Assembly: GCA_001657315.1 (NCBI GenBank)
Contig: LYSV01000009.1
Coordinates: 1 to 64,000 of the forward strand
Source: Flammeovirgaceae bacterium BBD 1991-12
Lineage (GTDB): Bacteria; Bacteroidota; Bacteroidia; Cytophagales; Cyclobacteriaceae
Direction of reading: 5' to 3'
DNA: 64,000 nucleotides
Part shown: positions 43,876 to 52,515 of the stretch, piece after piece
Layout: each line of letters opens with the position of its first letter
Position numbering within the stretch: the stretch's first letter is position 1
Made by a program: the position numbers and the translations under genes
The notes under the pieces: model-generated
Databases searched by the model: none
The model's input: the letters and a program-made list of their open reading frames with translations, nothing else
Told to the model about the DNA's origin: nothing

Positions 43876-44835
43876 ATGGCGAACCTACTTTGGCTACAGG
43901 GCGGAGCCTGTAGCGGAAATACCATGTCTTTTCTGAACGCCGAAGAACCAACAGTGGTAGAACTGGTCACCGATTTCGGTATCAATATTCTCTGGCATCC
44001 TTCCATAGGCCTTGAGATAGGCCAGCAGGTCTCCGACCTGTTGAATGATATTCTGGCAGGTAAGGTGCAACTGGATATTCTTGTGTTTGAGGGCTCACTG
44101 GTACAGGGCCCCAACGGTACGGGTACTATGAACTATTTTGCAGACCGGCCTATGATCGACTGGATCAGGGAGCTTTCAGCTGTTACTCAGTACAATGTCG
44201 CTATAGGTGATTGTGCTACGTGGGGTGGAATACCGGCAGTTCCTCCCAATCCCAGTGAGTCTACAGGGATGCAGTTCCACAAAAAGGTTAAGGGCGGCTT
44301 TCTTGGTGAGAATTATGTTTCCAAAGGCGGGCTCCCTGTGATCAACATACCCGGCTGCCCGGCACATCCCGACTGGGTAACGCAAATACTGGTGGCTATC
44401 TCCACCGGCCGTATCAAAGATGTGCTGATCGATGATTATCACAGACCTAAGACATTCTTCACTGATTTCGTACAGACGGGATGTCCCAATGTCAGAAATT
44501 TCATACAAAAGGAGGATGGTGGTTTCGGAAAGCGGGGAGGGTGTTTATTCTATGAGGTTGGATGCCGCGGACCGATGACCCGTGCCAGTTGTAACAATAT
44601 TCTATGGAACCGGCATTCCAGTAAGACAAGGGCAAATCATCCCTGCCTCGGATGTACGGAACCGGGTTTCCCTCATAATGATCTCAAAAAAGGGAGTGTA
44701 TTGAAAACAATGAAATATCTGGGAGTATGGCCGAAAGAAGTTCCTGCAGGGGAGAGCAAGCTCATGTACTACTTTAAGGCAGGTGTCGGAAAGGTCAGCC
44801 CGAGCAACAAAACATTACTGGAAGCTTCAAAATAA
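43876..44835 (+). CDS. hupS: [NiFe] hydrogenase small subunit, group 2a type
   Basis: This 319-residue iron-sulfur subunit passes electrons from the NiFe site. The N terminus LLWLQGGACSGNTMSFLNAE and GINILWHPSIGLE match cyanobacterial HupS and mycobacterial Huc small subunits (group 2a) as I know them. There is no Tat signal, so the enzyme is cytosolic. Cluster Cys are seen in GGACSGN (second Cys of the usual CxxC is Asn, as in that group), IGDCATWGG, NIPGCPAHPDW, QTGCPN, GGCLFYEVGCRGPM and PCLGCTEPGFPH. The C terminus lacks a membrane anchor. The subgroup call is from motif memory; the protein class is certain. It is followed six bases later by hupL. Confidence 0.94.
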   Translation: MANLLWLQGGACSGNTMSFLNAEEPTVVELVTDFGINILWHPSIGLEIGQQVSDLLNDILAGKVQLDILVFEGSLVQGPNGTGTMNYFADRPMIDWIRELSAVTQYNVAIGDCATWGGIPAVPPNPSESTGMQFHKKVKGGFLGENYVSKGGLPVINIPGCPAHPDWVTQILVAISTGRIKDVLIDDYHRPKTFFTDFVQTGCPNVRNFIQKEDGGFGKRGGCLFYEVGCRGPMTRASCNNILWNRHSSKTRANHPCLGCTEPGFPHNDLKKGSVLKTMKYLGVWPKEVPAGESKLMYYFKAGVGKVSPSNKTLLEASK

Positions 44836-44841
44836 ATCAGC

Positions 44842-46431
44842 ATGTCAACAAAGGAACTGAACATATCACCGGTAGGACGTGTAGAGGGGGATCTTGATGT
44901 TAAAGTATTTATGGAAGGAGGGGTGGTTACCCGCGCTCATACGCAGGCTGCCATGTTCCGTGGTTTTGAAAAGATCATGGAAGGTAAAGACCCTCAGTCA
45001 GGTTTAATTGTAACACCCAGGATATGCGGTATCTGTGGTGGATCTCATCTGTATTGCGCCTCTTCAGCGCTGGACACTGCATGGGGTACGAGGCTTTCAC
45101 CCAATGCCCTTCTGCTCAGAGCTCTTGGACAGGCCACAGAAACCCTTCAAAGTATTCCCCGATGGTTCTATGCCATCTTTGCCACGGATATGGCAAACAA
45201 GAAATTTGCCAGTAAGCCTCTTTACGATGAAGTAGTAAAGCGCTTCGCTGCCTATACGGGCACGTCTTTTCAAACGGGTGTGACTGCCAGCGGGAGGCCT
45301 GTGGAGATCTACGCGCTTTTCGGTGGGCAGTGGCCGCATTCCAGCTACATGGTGCCGGGCGGTGTAATGTGTGCACCTACACTGAAGGATATTACCAGAG
45401 CGCACGCCATACTGAATCAGTTCAGGCTGGACTGGCTGGAAACAGTCTGGCTGGGGTGCTCCATAGAACGATACATGCAGGTCCGGTCATGGGATGACCT
45501 GATGGCCTGGGTGGAAGAAAACGAATCACAGCGCAACAGTGATCTCGGTCTGTTCATTCGTGCTTCCCTGGAATTTGGCATGGACAAGTTTGGCCAGGGT
45601 GTAGGTAAATACCTCGCTTTTGGAACCTACCTGCATAAGGACCGGTACAATATACCTACCATTGAAGGCCGTAACCAGGCACTCATCAGCTCCAGCGGTT
45701 TCTACGATGGTTCGGAATACCATGTTTTTGACCACAATCGTATTCAGGAGCATGTAGACCATACATGGTTTGAAGATGTGCCTCCGGCCCATCCGTGGGA
45801 TCAGCCGCTGCCCACCCCGTTACCTTCCCAGAGCCTGGAGCATACCGACTTTAATGGAAAGTACAGCTGGTCCAAAGCCCCCCGGTACATGGAAAATTCG
45901 GCGGAGGCGGGTCCTCTGGCAAGAGTAGTTATGAATGCCAACCCGGTAAACATGGATCATCAGATCAGGGATCCTTTGTTTGGTGATATTATCAAAGATC
46001 CCGGGCCAAGTGTCTTTACCCGTGCGCTGGCCCGTATGCATGAGGCGCCACGTATTTATGAATACATTGACCAGTGGCTTTCAGAGATCGACCTTGATGC
46101 AGAGTTCTACATCAAACCGGAAGAAAAGGACGGAAAAGGATTCGGAGCTACTGAGGCCGCGAGAGGAGCGCTGGCTCACTGGATAGAAATAGAGAACGGG
46201 GTCATCAAAAACTATCAGGTGGTAGCGCCTACTACGTGGAACGTAGGCCCCAACGATTCAGAAGGCAAGTCAGGGCCTATAGAAGCGGCACTTGAAGGTA
46301 CCGAAATTGAAGATCCGCAGGACCCCGTGGAGGTGGGGATGGTGGCACGGTCGTTTGATTCCTGTCTCGTATGTACCGTACATGCCCATGATCAAAAATC
46401 GGGCAGGGAGCTGGCCCGTTTCAAACTTTAA
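44842..46431 (+). CDS. hupL: [NiFe] hydrogenase large subunit, group 2a type
   Basis: This 529-residue catalytic subunit splits H2 at a Ni-Fe(CN)2CO centre. The N-terminal nickel motif is RICGICGGSH near residue 60. The C-terminal motif is DSCLVCTVHAHD near residue 509. The cleavage site after the His would release a 15-residue tail ending ARFKL, matched by the endopeptidase encoded next. The opening LNISPVGRVEGDLDV is typical of group 2a. VTASGRPVEIYALFGGQWPHSS and PVNMDHQIRDPLFGDI are further hallmarks. The protein is cytosolic and works with hupS. Both Cys pairs are intact, so an active enzyme is expected. Uptake or atmospheric H2 oxidation is the usual role of group 2a, inferred here. Confidence 0.95.
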   Translation: MSTKELNISPVGRVEGDLDVKVFMEGGVVTRAHTQAAMFRGFEKIMEGKDPQSGLIVTPRICGICGGSHLYCASSALDTAWGTRLSPNALLLRALGQATETLQSIPRWFYAIFATDMANKKFASKPLYDEVVKRFAAYTGTSFQTGVTASGRPVEIYALFGGQWPHSSYMVPGGVMCAPTLKDITRAHAILNQFRLDWLETVWLGCSIERYMQVRSWDDLMAWVEENESQRNSDLGLFIRASLEFGMDKFGQGVGKYLAFGTYLHKDRYNIPTIEGRNQALISSSGFYDGSEYHVFDHNRIQEHVDHTWFEDVPPAHPWDQPLPTPLPSQSLEHTDFNGKYSWSKAPRYMENSAEAGPLARVVMNANPVNMDHQIRDPLFGDIIKDPGPSVFTRALARMHEAPRIYEYIDQWLSEIDLDAEFYIKPEEKDGKGFGATEAARGALAHWIEIENGVIKNYQVVAPTTWNVGPNDSEGKSGPIEAALEGTEIEDPQDPVEVGMVARSFDSCLVCTVHAHDQKSGRELARFKL

Positions 46432-46485
46432 ACTGTTGGTGGAATAGAGGCAATCTAGTGTCCAGGTGGAGAGGGTATCTTTTTT

Positions 46486-46974
46486 ATGAGTATAGTGAGA
46501 ACAGCCATAATGGGTTTTGGCAACCCTGTACGTAGTGATGATGGCATCGGTATCTATGTGATCGACCAACTGAGAACGTTGGTGGCCGATATCAGGTACA
46601 TCACACTTTTTGATATGGGTACATCCGCCTTTGAGGTACTCTTCAGGCTGAGAGGTCATCAGCGTATTGTTATCGTAGATGCTGTGGTAAATTCAGGCGA
46701 AGCGCCCGGTACACTGTTCCGGGTTCCGGCAAAGGAGGTCATGAAAGCTCCGGAGGAGGATCCTATGGTCTTCTTGCATAGTTTAAAATGGGACCAGGCC
46801 CTTTCCTATGCCAAAAAGATCCTGGGTACGGAGTACCCCGATGACATTGAGGTGTACCTGATAGCAGTTGACAACACCCGTCTGGAGGTGCAGCTTTCAG
46901 ATGAGGTAAAAACGGCAGGTGACAAGGTGATCGAATACATTCTGAAAGATCTGAAACTGAATAAGTATGCCTGA
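46486..46974 (+). CDS. hupW: hydrogenase maturation endopeptidase (HyaD/HupW-like)
   Basis: This 162-residue protease trims the C-terminal tail of the large subunit after nickel insertion. The family motif IMGFGNPVRSDDGIGIYVID carries the first nickel-binding Asp. DMGTSAFEVLFRLRGHQR and VIVDAVVNSGEAPG follow, and FLHSLKWDQAL contains the His ligand near residue 95. Length and order are standard. It lies 54 bases after hupL and overlaps the next gene by eight bases. By position it is specific for this hydrogenase. Confidence 0.92.
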   Translation: MSIVRTAIMGFGNPVRSDDGIGIYVIDQLRTLVADIRYITLFDMGTSAFEVLFRLRGHQRIVIVDAVVNSGEAPGTLFRVPAKEVMKAPEEDPMVFLHSLKWDQALSYAKKILGTEYPDDIEVYLIAVDNTRLEVQLSDEVKTAGDKVIEYILKDLKLNKYA

Positions 46975-47284
46975 TGCCGTTCATCTGAGATCTTCGCATT
47001 TGATCATCGATCGTGATCTTTCAGGCCGGTTGTTTGCCGGTTCAGCGACTGTATATGTTAGTTACAAGGCAGAGCAAAACGCTATCCTTGTCTCGGCTCA
47101 TTCCAATACCTGGTTCCCGAAGTTACACGAATCCAAAGAGTGTTTACTCAAGGATAAAGATACAAATGGGACAAAAAGCGTAACCGTCCGGGAGTTTATC
47201 ATTGACCATGACCTGGAAGATACGGACAGAAGACTTCCGGTTGAAGTACACTATGACCAGCGATTTCTAAAAGTGAGTGTTTAG
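46967..47284 (+). CDS. unknown 105-residue hydrogenase-associated protein
   Basis: I do not recognise this 105-residue protein. It overlaps the endopeptidase gene by eight bases, so it belongs to the same operon. It is largely beta-stranded and polar: LIIDRDLSGRLFAGSATVYVS, then NAILVSAHSNTWFPKLHESK, SVTVREFIIDHDLEDTD and LPVEVHYDQRFLKVSV. It has one Cys only and no membrane segment. It might be a structural or assembly partner of the hydrogenase or an unrecognised electron-transfer adaptor. A weak hairpin with a short T-run follows its stop. Confidence 0.65.
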   Translation: MPDAVHLRSSHLIIDRDLSGRLFAGSATVYVSYKAEQNAILVSAHSNTWFPKLHESKECLLKDKDTNGTKSVTVREFIIDHDLEDTDRRLPVEVHYDQRFLKVSV

Positions 47285-47301
47285 TGCAGAAACCATGTTC
47301 T

Positions 47302-47325
47302 ACCGGGCAATAAACACCGGTTTTT
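47302..47325 (+). terminator. weak terminator or attenuator-like hairpin
   Basis: A 5-bp stem ACCGG/CCGGT with a 10-base loop is followed by TTTT. It lies 17 bases after the 105-residue gene and before the leader reading frame at 47409. It is too short to be sure; partial read-through would set hydrogenase against maturation gene levels. Confidence 0.4.
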
Positions 47326-47408
47326 GTTGTAAATTTAACTTGCGATCCGATAAGAAATAATCTCTCAAACATAACCCGTTCATAATGTTTTCCTTACGAA
47401 GGAGATAA

Positions 47409-47468
47409 ATGAAGTATCGCAGCCTCTGGGAAGGGGAGATAGGTCCTTTAGAAGGACATAACCAATGA
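47409..47468 (+). CDS. possible 19-residue leader peptide
   Basis: A short frame encodes MKYRSLWEGEIGPLEGHNQ. Its ATG follows GAAGGAGATAA, a textbook Shine-Dalgarno site, uncommon in Bacteroidota. The stop codon is 30 bases before the TPR protein start and 14 before that gene's own Shine-Dalgarno site. It may couple or tune translation of the TPR-hypA pair. No homologue is known to me. It may equally be a chance frame behind a ribosome-like site. Confidence 0.4.
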   Translation: MKYRSLWEGEIGPLEGHNQ

Positions 47469-47482
47469 ATGATGATCAAAGA

Positions 47483-47489
47483 AAGGAGG
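47483..47489 (+). promoter_or_regulatory. strong ribosome-binding site fixing the TPR gene start
   Basis: AAGGAGG lies nine bases before ATG 47499. It favours that start over the in-frame ATGs at 47469 and 47472, which would place the site inside the coding region. Confidence 0.75.
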
Positions 47490-47498
47490 TGTAACACT

Positions 47499-48980
47499 AT
47501 GTTTACCATTTGTACTTTTAAGAATATTAGTAAAACGGCCGGAGAAGCCCTTGAGTATCTTGGTGAAGTCATCAGATTTGATCTGCTGGAAGATACGATC
47601 CCCGGATCATCAGGGATCCCTTATCTTATCCTGGAAGAGGACACTATCCGATGGCCTCACAAATGGCATAATCAGGAGCCTCCTGTATTGTTTCCACCTA
47701 CTTCATTAAACAAAAACGCTCTAATGGCCATAGCCCTGACCAAGCTCGGGCACTATGATCTTGCTCTGAAGTACACTACCGACCCGGACCTTGAAATTAT
47801 TATCCGGTGTTTCAAGTACCTTACCGAGCGTGAGGGGCTGCCAGATCTTACATGGGGTTATGATTATTATGGCAATCACAACAGAGCGATCCTTTACCAT
47901 TATACCAGAAAGACTGATAATGGTTCATCTCCGGCAGAGTTGTATGAGATGGCGCTGGCGATGGCTCCCGATCCGGAGCTCGCCTCGTTTACGGCGCGTC
48001 ACTATGGGGTTTATTTGTTTGACCGTGGCCATGTGGAGCATGCAGAGGAACTACTGAGAAACCAAATAATGAATGAAGCCATTTCCGAAGATGCTCAGTA
48101 TACCCTTAAGTTCGACCTTGTCAGTGTGTTGGCCAAAAAGCTGGCCGTACCCTATGATCAGCAACTCATTGCTGAATTGAAAACCCTGATAGGGGAGACC
48201 CTGGAGTTTTACGAAAGCCGTGGTATGGATGTTCAGGCTGCTCTGCTACTGGCTGAGGCCTCTGAAGTGGCTAACATTGAAGAAAACTATACAGAATCAT
48301 TAGGTTACATCAACCGGGCTATAGCTACCTATCGGAGAGAGGAACTGACGGAGTTTCTTGCCAATGCATTCTTCCGAAAAGGGACATTGTTGTATACCTG
48401 GGCACAAAATGGTAACCCGCAGTTCTTTAAATCGGCGGCAGAAACCTACCAGGAGGCTCTCAAAACCTTTAAAAAGCATACCTCACCAGCCGTATTTGCA
48501 GAAATACATCATAACCTCGGTGTGATCTATGCGGAAATGCCTACAGATCCGAAACAGGAAGGTATTATGGCAGCAGTATCTGCCAGCTCCTTTAAAGAGA
48601 GCCTGGAATACTTCAGTAAAGATGGGTTTCCCTACAATTATGCCATGATCACCAACAATTATGCAAACGCATTGATGAAATATCCTGCTGCAAGGAATGG
48701 CGACAACTTTGAAAAGGCGATCTACTATTTCAAGGAATCGCTGGAAATACGAAATGCCGGAAAATATCCATTGGAGCGCGCCCATACCATATTGAATTAC
48801 CTCGAAGCATGCTGGAGGGTACATAATATAAACAGCGGAATGGAGCGTGTGCGCTACAGGGACATGGTCAGGAAGGCACTTGAAGTAAAAAAGCTCACTA
48901 CGGATACTGAATTGATCACTCAGGCAGAGGAGCACCTCAAAAAACTAAAAGAGCTGAGTAGGATTTTGACGGGCTCCTGA
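47499..48980 (+). CDS. cytosolic TPR-repeat protein of the hydrogenase operon
   Basis: This 493-residue all-helical protein has no signal peptide. Residues about 30-75 form a unique N-terminal part (EVIRFDLLEDTIPGSSG, then RWPHKWHNQEPPVLFPP). From about residue 75 onward are TPR-like helix pairs: NALMAIALTKLGHYDLALKY, ESLGYINRAIATYRREEL, AAETYQEALKTFKKHTSP and KAIYYFKESLEIRNAGKYP. It is followed three bases later by hypA. I recall TPR proteins in other group 2a hydrogenase loci but cannot check. It may chaperone the large hydrogenase complex. The function is not proven. Confidence 0.8.
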   Translation: MFTICTFKNISKTAGEALEYLGEVIRFDLLEDTIPGSSGIPYLILEEDTIRWPHKWHNQEPPVLFPPTSLNKNALMAIALTKLGHYDLALKYTTDPDLEIIIRCFKYLTEREGLPDLTWGYDYYGNHNRAILYHYTRKTDNGSSPAELYEMALAMAPDPELASFTARHYGVYLFDRGHVEHAEELLRNQIMNEAISEDAQYTLKFDLVSVLAKKLAVPYDQQLIAELKTLIGETLEFYESRGMDVQAALLLAEASEVANIEENYTESLGYINRAIATYRREELTEFLANAFFRKGTLLYTWAQNGNPQFFKSAAETYQEALKTFKKHTSPAVFAEIHHNLGVIYAEMPTDPKQEGIMAAVSASSFKESLEYFSKDGFPYNYAMITNNYANALMKYPAARNGDNFEKAIYYFKESLEIRNAGKYPLERAHTILNYLEACWRVHNINSGMERVRYRDMVRKALEVKKLTTDTELITQAEEHLKKLKELSRILTGS

Positions 48981-48983
48981 GCT

Positions 48984-49328
48984 ATGCATGAGGTATCGTT
49001 GATCCGGAATGTTTTTCGCACCCTCGAGCATGAATTTGGAGAAGAGGAACTGGGCTGTTTACAGCAGATCGATCTTAAGGTGGGGGCACTTTCCAATGTA
49101 GAACCTACGCTGATACAAAATGCCTTTGATGCTGTAACCCAGGATGAAAACAAATACACAGATGTTGCGCTCGTTATAAATGTAGTTCCCGTAAAAATAA
49201 AATGTGAGGTCTGTGGAGAGGTATCCGAAGTGCAAAATAATTTGTTCAAATGTTCAAATGGCCACCCCTCGGGAAATCTCATTCAGGGAACAGAGTTGTT
49301 AATAGAAAAAGTTCATTTTGCAGAGTAG
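48984..49328 (+). CDS. hypA: hydrogenase nickel metallochaperone HypA
   Basis: This 114-residue HypA delivers nickel to the hydrogenase precursor together with HypB. The N-terminal MHE nickel site is intact (MHEVSLIRNVFRTLE). The zinc domain starts with CEVCGE near residue 75. The second Cys pair is altered: the text reads FKCSNGHPSGN, with Gly then His where the fourth Cys is expected, so the zinc may be bound by three Cys and one His. The C-terminal QGTELLIEKVHF is typical. It closes the first hydrogenase transcription unit, and the next 153 bases hold two TTAGAA palindromes. Confidence 0.93.
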   Translation: MHEVSLIRNVFRTLEHEFGEEELGCLQQIDLKVGALSNVEPTLIQNAFDAVTQDENKYTDVALVINVVPVKIKCEVCGEVSEVQNNLFKCSNGHPSGNLIQGTELLIEKVHFAE

Positions 49329-49394
49329 GCCTTGATATGTGAGCCGGAACTGTTCGATTGTAAAAAACATGGCTGAAGTCCGATTTGCATTGTT

Positions 49395-49412
49395 TTAGAA
49401 AAAAAATTCTAA
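49395..49412. promoter_or_regulatory. TTAGAA palindrome 3 upstream of hypB
   Basis: TTAGAA-N6-TTCTAA, all A in the spacer. The centre is 21 bases, two helical turns, from palindrome 4. Probable TetR operator shared with the hupS promoter region. Confidence 0.72.
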
Positions 49413-49415
49413 TCA

Positions 49416-49433
49416 TTAGAAAAGCTTTTCTAT
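49416..49433. promoter_or_regulatory. TTAGAA palindrome 4 upstream of hypB
   Basis: TTAGAA-N6-TTCTAT contains the perfect 16-base palindrome TAGAAAAGCTTTTCTA and sits 48 bases before the hypB start. One outer base differs from the other sites. Confidence 0.72.
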
Positions 49434-49481
49434 ATTTTGCCTTTTTAGTATCTTCCTTATTCCATAACAACCTAACCATCC

Positions 49482-50201
49482 ATGTCTGTAGATAAATCAA
49501 CCAAAGCAGCACGGGGGAGTGTACAATGTGACAACTCTTCCTTTAACCTTCTCAAGGCCAACGATTTTGTGGCTGAGAATATAAGAAAGAAGATGGCTGA
49601 GCAGCGCATTATGCTCATCAACATCACTTCTTCAGCCGGCAGCGGCAAAACCACACTACTGCAGGAAACAGCAAAACGGATCAGTGATCAGGTGAAGATG
49701 AAAGTGCTGGTGGGTGATCTCGAGACTGAGCGGGATGCTGACAGAATAAAAGAGAGCGGCGTAGAGGCATTACAGATCGTGACCGGTGGTATCTGTCATC
49801 TGGAGGCCCAGATGGTGTGGCAGGCCATGGAGCAGATCGAGCTGGACGGTGTGGAGTTATTGTTCATTGAAAATGTAGGGAATCTGGTATGTCCTGCTTC
49901 CTTTGATCTGGGGGAGGATTACCGCGTAACGCTGATGGCCACTACTGAGGGGGACGACAAGCCAAAGAAATATCCCAGAATGTTCCTGACCAGTGATATG
50001 ATGCTGGTTTCAAAATCCGACCTGCTGCCATACCTGCCTTTTTCCGTTGAAGCAGTGACAAAGGATGCCAGGGACGTTAATGCTGAAATAGAAGTGATCC
50101 AGGTCTCCGGACTCACGGGAGAAGGGATGGACGCCTGGTGTGAATGGCTAATGAACAAGGTCAGGGAAAAACGGGTAGCTTCAGAGACAGCTACTATCTG
50201 A
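49482..50201 (+). CDS. hypB: hydrogenase maturation GTPase HypB
   Basis: This 239-residue GTPase drives nickel insertion into the hydrogenase large subunit. P-loop: INITSSAGSGKTTLLQET near residue 47. Next are LVGDLETERDADRI, the metal-site GGICHLEAQMV near residue 107, ENVGNLVCPASFDLGE near residue 130 and the guanine-specificity motif VSKSDLLPY. The N-terminal nickel-binding Cys motif or His stretch found in some HypB proteins is absent. Two TTAGAA palindromes precede it, so it likely heads the second transcription unit. Its 3' end overlaps the longest possible hypF frame. Confidence 0.95.
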   Translation: MSVDKSTKAARGSVQCDNSSFNLLKANDFVAENIRKKMAEQRIMLINITSSAGSGKTTLLQETAKRISDQVKMKVLVGDLETERDADRIKESGVEALQIVTGGICHLEAQMVWQAMEQIELDGVELLFIENVGNLVCPASFDLGEDYRVTLMATTEGDDKPKKYPRMFLTSDMMLVSKSDLLPYLPFSVEAVTKDARDVNAEIEVIQVSGLTGEGMDAWCEWLMNKVREKRVASETATI

Positions 50202-52510
50202 TTTTGCCGGGTTACCACATTCATATCAAAGGACGTGTTCAGGGAGTAGGCTTCCGGCCCTTTGTCTATCGCCTGGCGCAGGAAATGAATGTGGCCGGAT
50301 GGGTGAGCAACACATCCGACGGAGTACACATTGAAATTGATGCAAAGCCTGCGTTGGCACAGGCATTTTATCGGCGATGTATAGAACATCCGCCGGTTCA
50401 ATCATTGGTGACGGATCATGATATAGAGGAGATTGTCCAACAATCCTTTTCCGGATTTGAGATCAGGCAAAGTACGGAAAACGGTAGGCCGGACCTGACC
50501 ATAACCCCGGACTTTGCAATATGCGGGGACTGCATGCAGGAACTCTCCGATACGGCTGATCGCCGATTTTCCTACCCCTTCATCACCTGTACCAATTGTG
50601 GCCCACGTTATTCCATCCTCGATGGACTTCCCTATGATCGCCACCTCACCTCCATGGAGGCATTTGGTATGTGTGAACGTTGCAGGGCTGAGTATGAGGA
50701 CCCCACGGATCGCCGTTATTACTCCCAGACCAACTCGTGTTCTCAGTGTGGGATATCCCTGCTGCTGACATCGGCTGACGGCCATGAAGTGACCAATCAG
50801 GAACAGGCATTGAAGTCGGTGAATAGCGCGCTGAATGAGGGAAGAATATTGGCGGTGAAGGGAATAGGTGGATATTTATTGATGTGTGATGCAACACGAC
50901 CATCATCTGTCAGGCTGTTGAGAGAGCGCAAACATCGTCCGGAAAAACCTTTTGCTGTATTATATCCTGACAGTGCATTACTGAAGAAGGATGTTTATGT
51001 CACAGATCATCAGGCCAGGCTGTTGAACGGTCCCGTTGCGCCTATACTCATCCTGCCTCTGAAACCTGAGCTTCCTTCCGGGCTATGCCATGAACTGGTA
51101 GCACCACGGCTTTGGCATTTGGGGGTAATGCTACCCTATGCTCCCATACTGTATTTGATAGCACGGCAATTCAGGAAGCCCCTGATAGCTACCAGCGCCA
51201 ATCTTAGTGGTTCGCCCATCGTATACAGGAATGATCGGGCACATCATGAACTGTTCCGTTTTGCCGACCTGATCCTGTCACATGACCGGGAGATCTGTAT
51301 GCCACAGGATGATTCTGTGATCAAACCAACTCCCTTCAATAAAGAAACTATCATTATCCGAAGATCCAGAGGACTGGCTCCGGGTTATGAGCATTCCATG
51401 GATCTGCCGGAGCAAACGGTGCTGTCACTTGGAGCAGAGATGAAAGGAAGTTTTGGCCTCTCCACCGGCAATAACATGTACGTTTCACAATTTCTGGGTG
51501 ATCTTGAAGGTTTTGAGTCCCAGGAAACCTTCCGGCAGGCGTTGTCTCACTTTTTAAGGCTCACGAAAGCGGAACCGCAGGCTGTCCTGACGGATCTGCA
51601 CCCTGGCTATTTCACCACATCCCTTGGTGAACAACTGGCGAATGAGATGCAGATCCCTGTTCATCAGGTCCAGCATCATGAAGCACATTTTGCCGCGGTA
51701 TTGGCAGAAAACAATGTTGCAGAGACCAGTGAAGAAGTGCTGGGGGTCATCTGGGATGGCATGGGGTATGGTCACGATGGCAATATCTGGGGGGGTGAGT
51801 TTTTTACTTTCCGGAATGGAGAAATGGAAAGAACAGCACATATTGAATACTTTCCATGGATGGCTGGCAATAAGATGGCAAGAGAACCGAGACTGTCCGC
51901 CTTCTCCCTTACGCATGGCCACCCTGTACTCAAAGGTACTTTCAATAACAATGAATGGGAGTTCTACCGGAAGTTGATCGTTCATCCCGATCTGTACACT
52001 TCCAGCGTGGGCCGGCTTTTTGATGCAGTGGCAGCCTTGTTGGGCGAGCTGGAAAGATCGACCTATGAGGGACAGGCCGGACTGCTGCTGGAACAACGGG
52101 CGCTGGAGTATTTTGAACACTCTAACTGGAAAAAGCCGGAACCGTACGGTTTTGAAATATCAGGGAGCGTTGTTTCAATACGGCCTATGCTGTCGGAGAT
52201 CATCGATGACCTTGCAAAGTACACTGAACATTCAGAAATAGTCGCACGGTTCCATCAAACGTTGGTTATGATCATTGAAAAAACTGCCGAACAGGGTGGC
52301 TACGGTCACCTGGCCTTCAGTGGCGGAGTATTTCAGAATGGTGTTCTGACCGATCTGATCCGGCAGCAGTTGGGTGAAGCGTATCAGCTTTGTTTTCACA
52401 GGCAGATGCCACCCAATGATGAAAACATTGCCTTTGGACAATTGATCCACTACATAAACGGATCAACGAGGCCATCATTAAAAATGGAAGAGCATTATAT
52501 TAAATCATAA
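50144..52510 (+). CDS. hypF: carbamoyltransferase HypF
   Basis: HypF makes the cyanide ligands of the NiFe site from carbamoyl phosphate. Domains in order: acylphosphatase (HIKGRVQGVGFRPFVYRLA), two zinc fingers (CGDCMQELSD; CTNCGPRYSIL; CERCRAEYEDP; NSCSQCG), a YrdC/Sua5 domain (ILAVKGIGGYLLMCDATRP, LRERKHRPEKPFAVLYPD), and a Kae1-like domain with the His pair in QHHEAHFAAVLAEN. The ATG at 50144 overlaps hypB by 58 bases. A TTG at 50204, just after the hypB stop, would give a start close to the acylphosphatase domain and may be the true one. All catalytic landmarks are present. Confidence 0.94.
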   Translation: MANEQGQGKTGSFRDSYYLILPGYHIHIKGRVQGVGFRPFVYRLAQEMNVAGWVSNTSDGVHIEIDAKPALAQAFYRRCIEHPPVQSLVTDHDIEEIVQQSFSGFEIRQSTENGRPDLTITPDFAICGDCMQELSDTADRRFSYPFITCTNCGPRYSILDGLPYDRHLTSMEAFGMCERCRAEYEDPTDRRYYSQTNSCSQCGISLLLTSADGHEVTNQEQALKSVNSALNEGRILAVKGIGGYLLMCDATRPSSVRLLRERKHRPEKPFAVLYPDSALLKKDVYVTDHQARLLNGPVAPILILPLKPELPSGLCHELVAPRLWHLGVMLPYAPILYLIARQFRKPLIATSANLSGSPIVYRNDRAHHELFRFADLILSHDREICMPQDDSVIKPTPFNKETIIIRRSRGLAPGYEHSMDLPEQTVLSLGAEMKGSFGLSTGNNMYVSQFLGDLEGFESQETFRQALSHFLRLTKAEPQAVLTDLHPGYFTTSLGEQLANEMQIPVHQVQHHEAHFAAVLAENNVAETSEEVLGVIWDGMGYGHDGNIWGGEFFTFRNGEMERTAHIEYFPWMAGNKMAREPRLSAFSLTHGHPVLKGTFNNNEWEFYRKLIVHPDLYTSSVGRLFDAVAALLGELERSTYEGQAGLLLEQRALEYFEHSNWKKPEPYGFEISGSVVSIRPMLSEIIDDLAKYTEHSEIVARFHQTLVMIIEKTAEQGGYGHLAFSGGVFQNGVLTDLIRQQLGEAYQLCFHRQMPPNDENIAFGQLIHYINGSTRPSLKMEEHYIKS

Positions 52511-52515
52511 ATAAA

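Noticed and set aside
49395-49433. Hairpins after hypA read as a terminator
   Set aside because: The half-sites recur upstream of hupS with equal spacing, which fits operators better than a terminator, though both roles could coexist.
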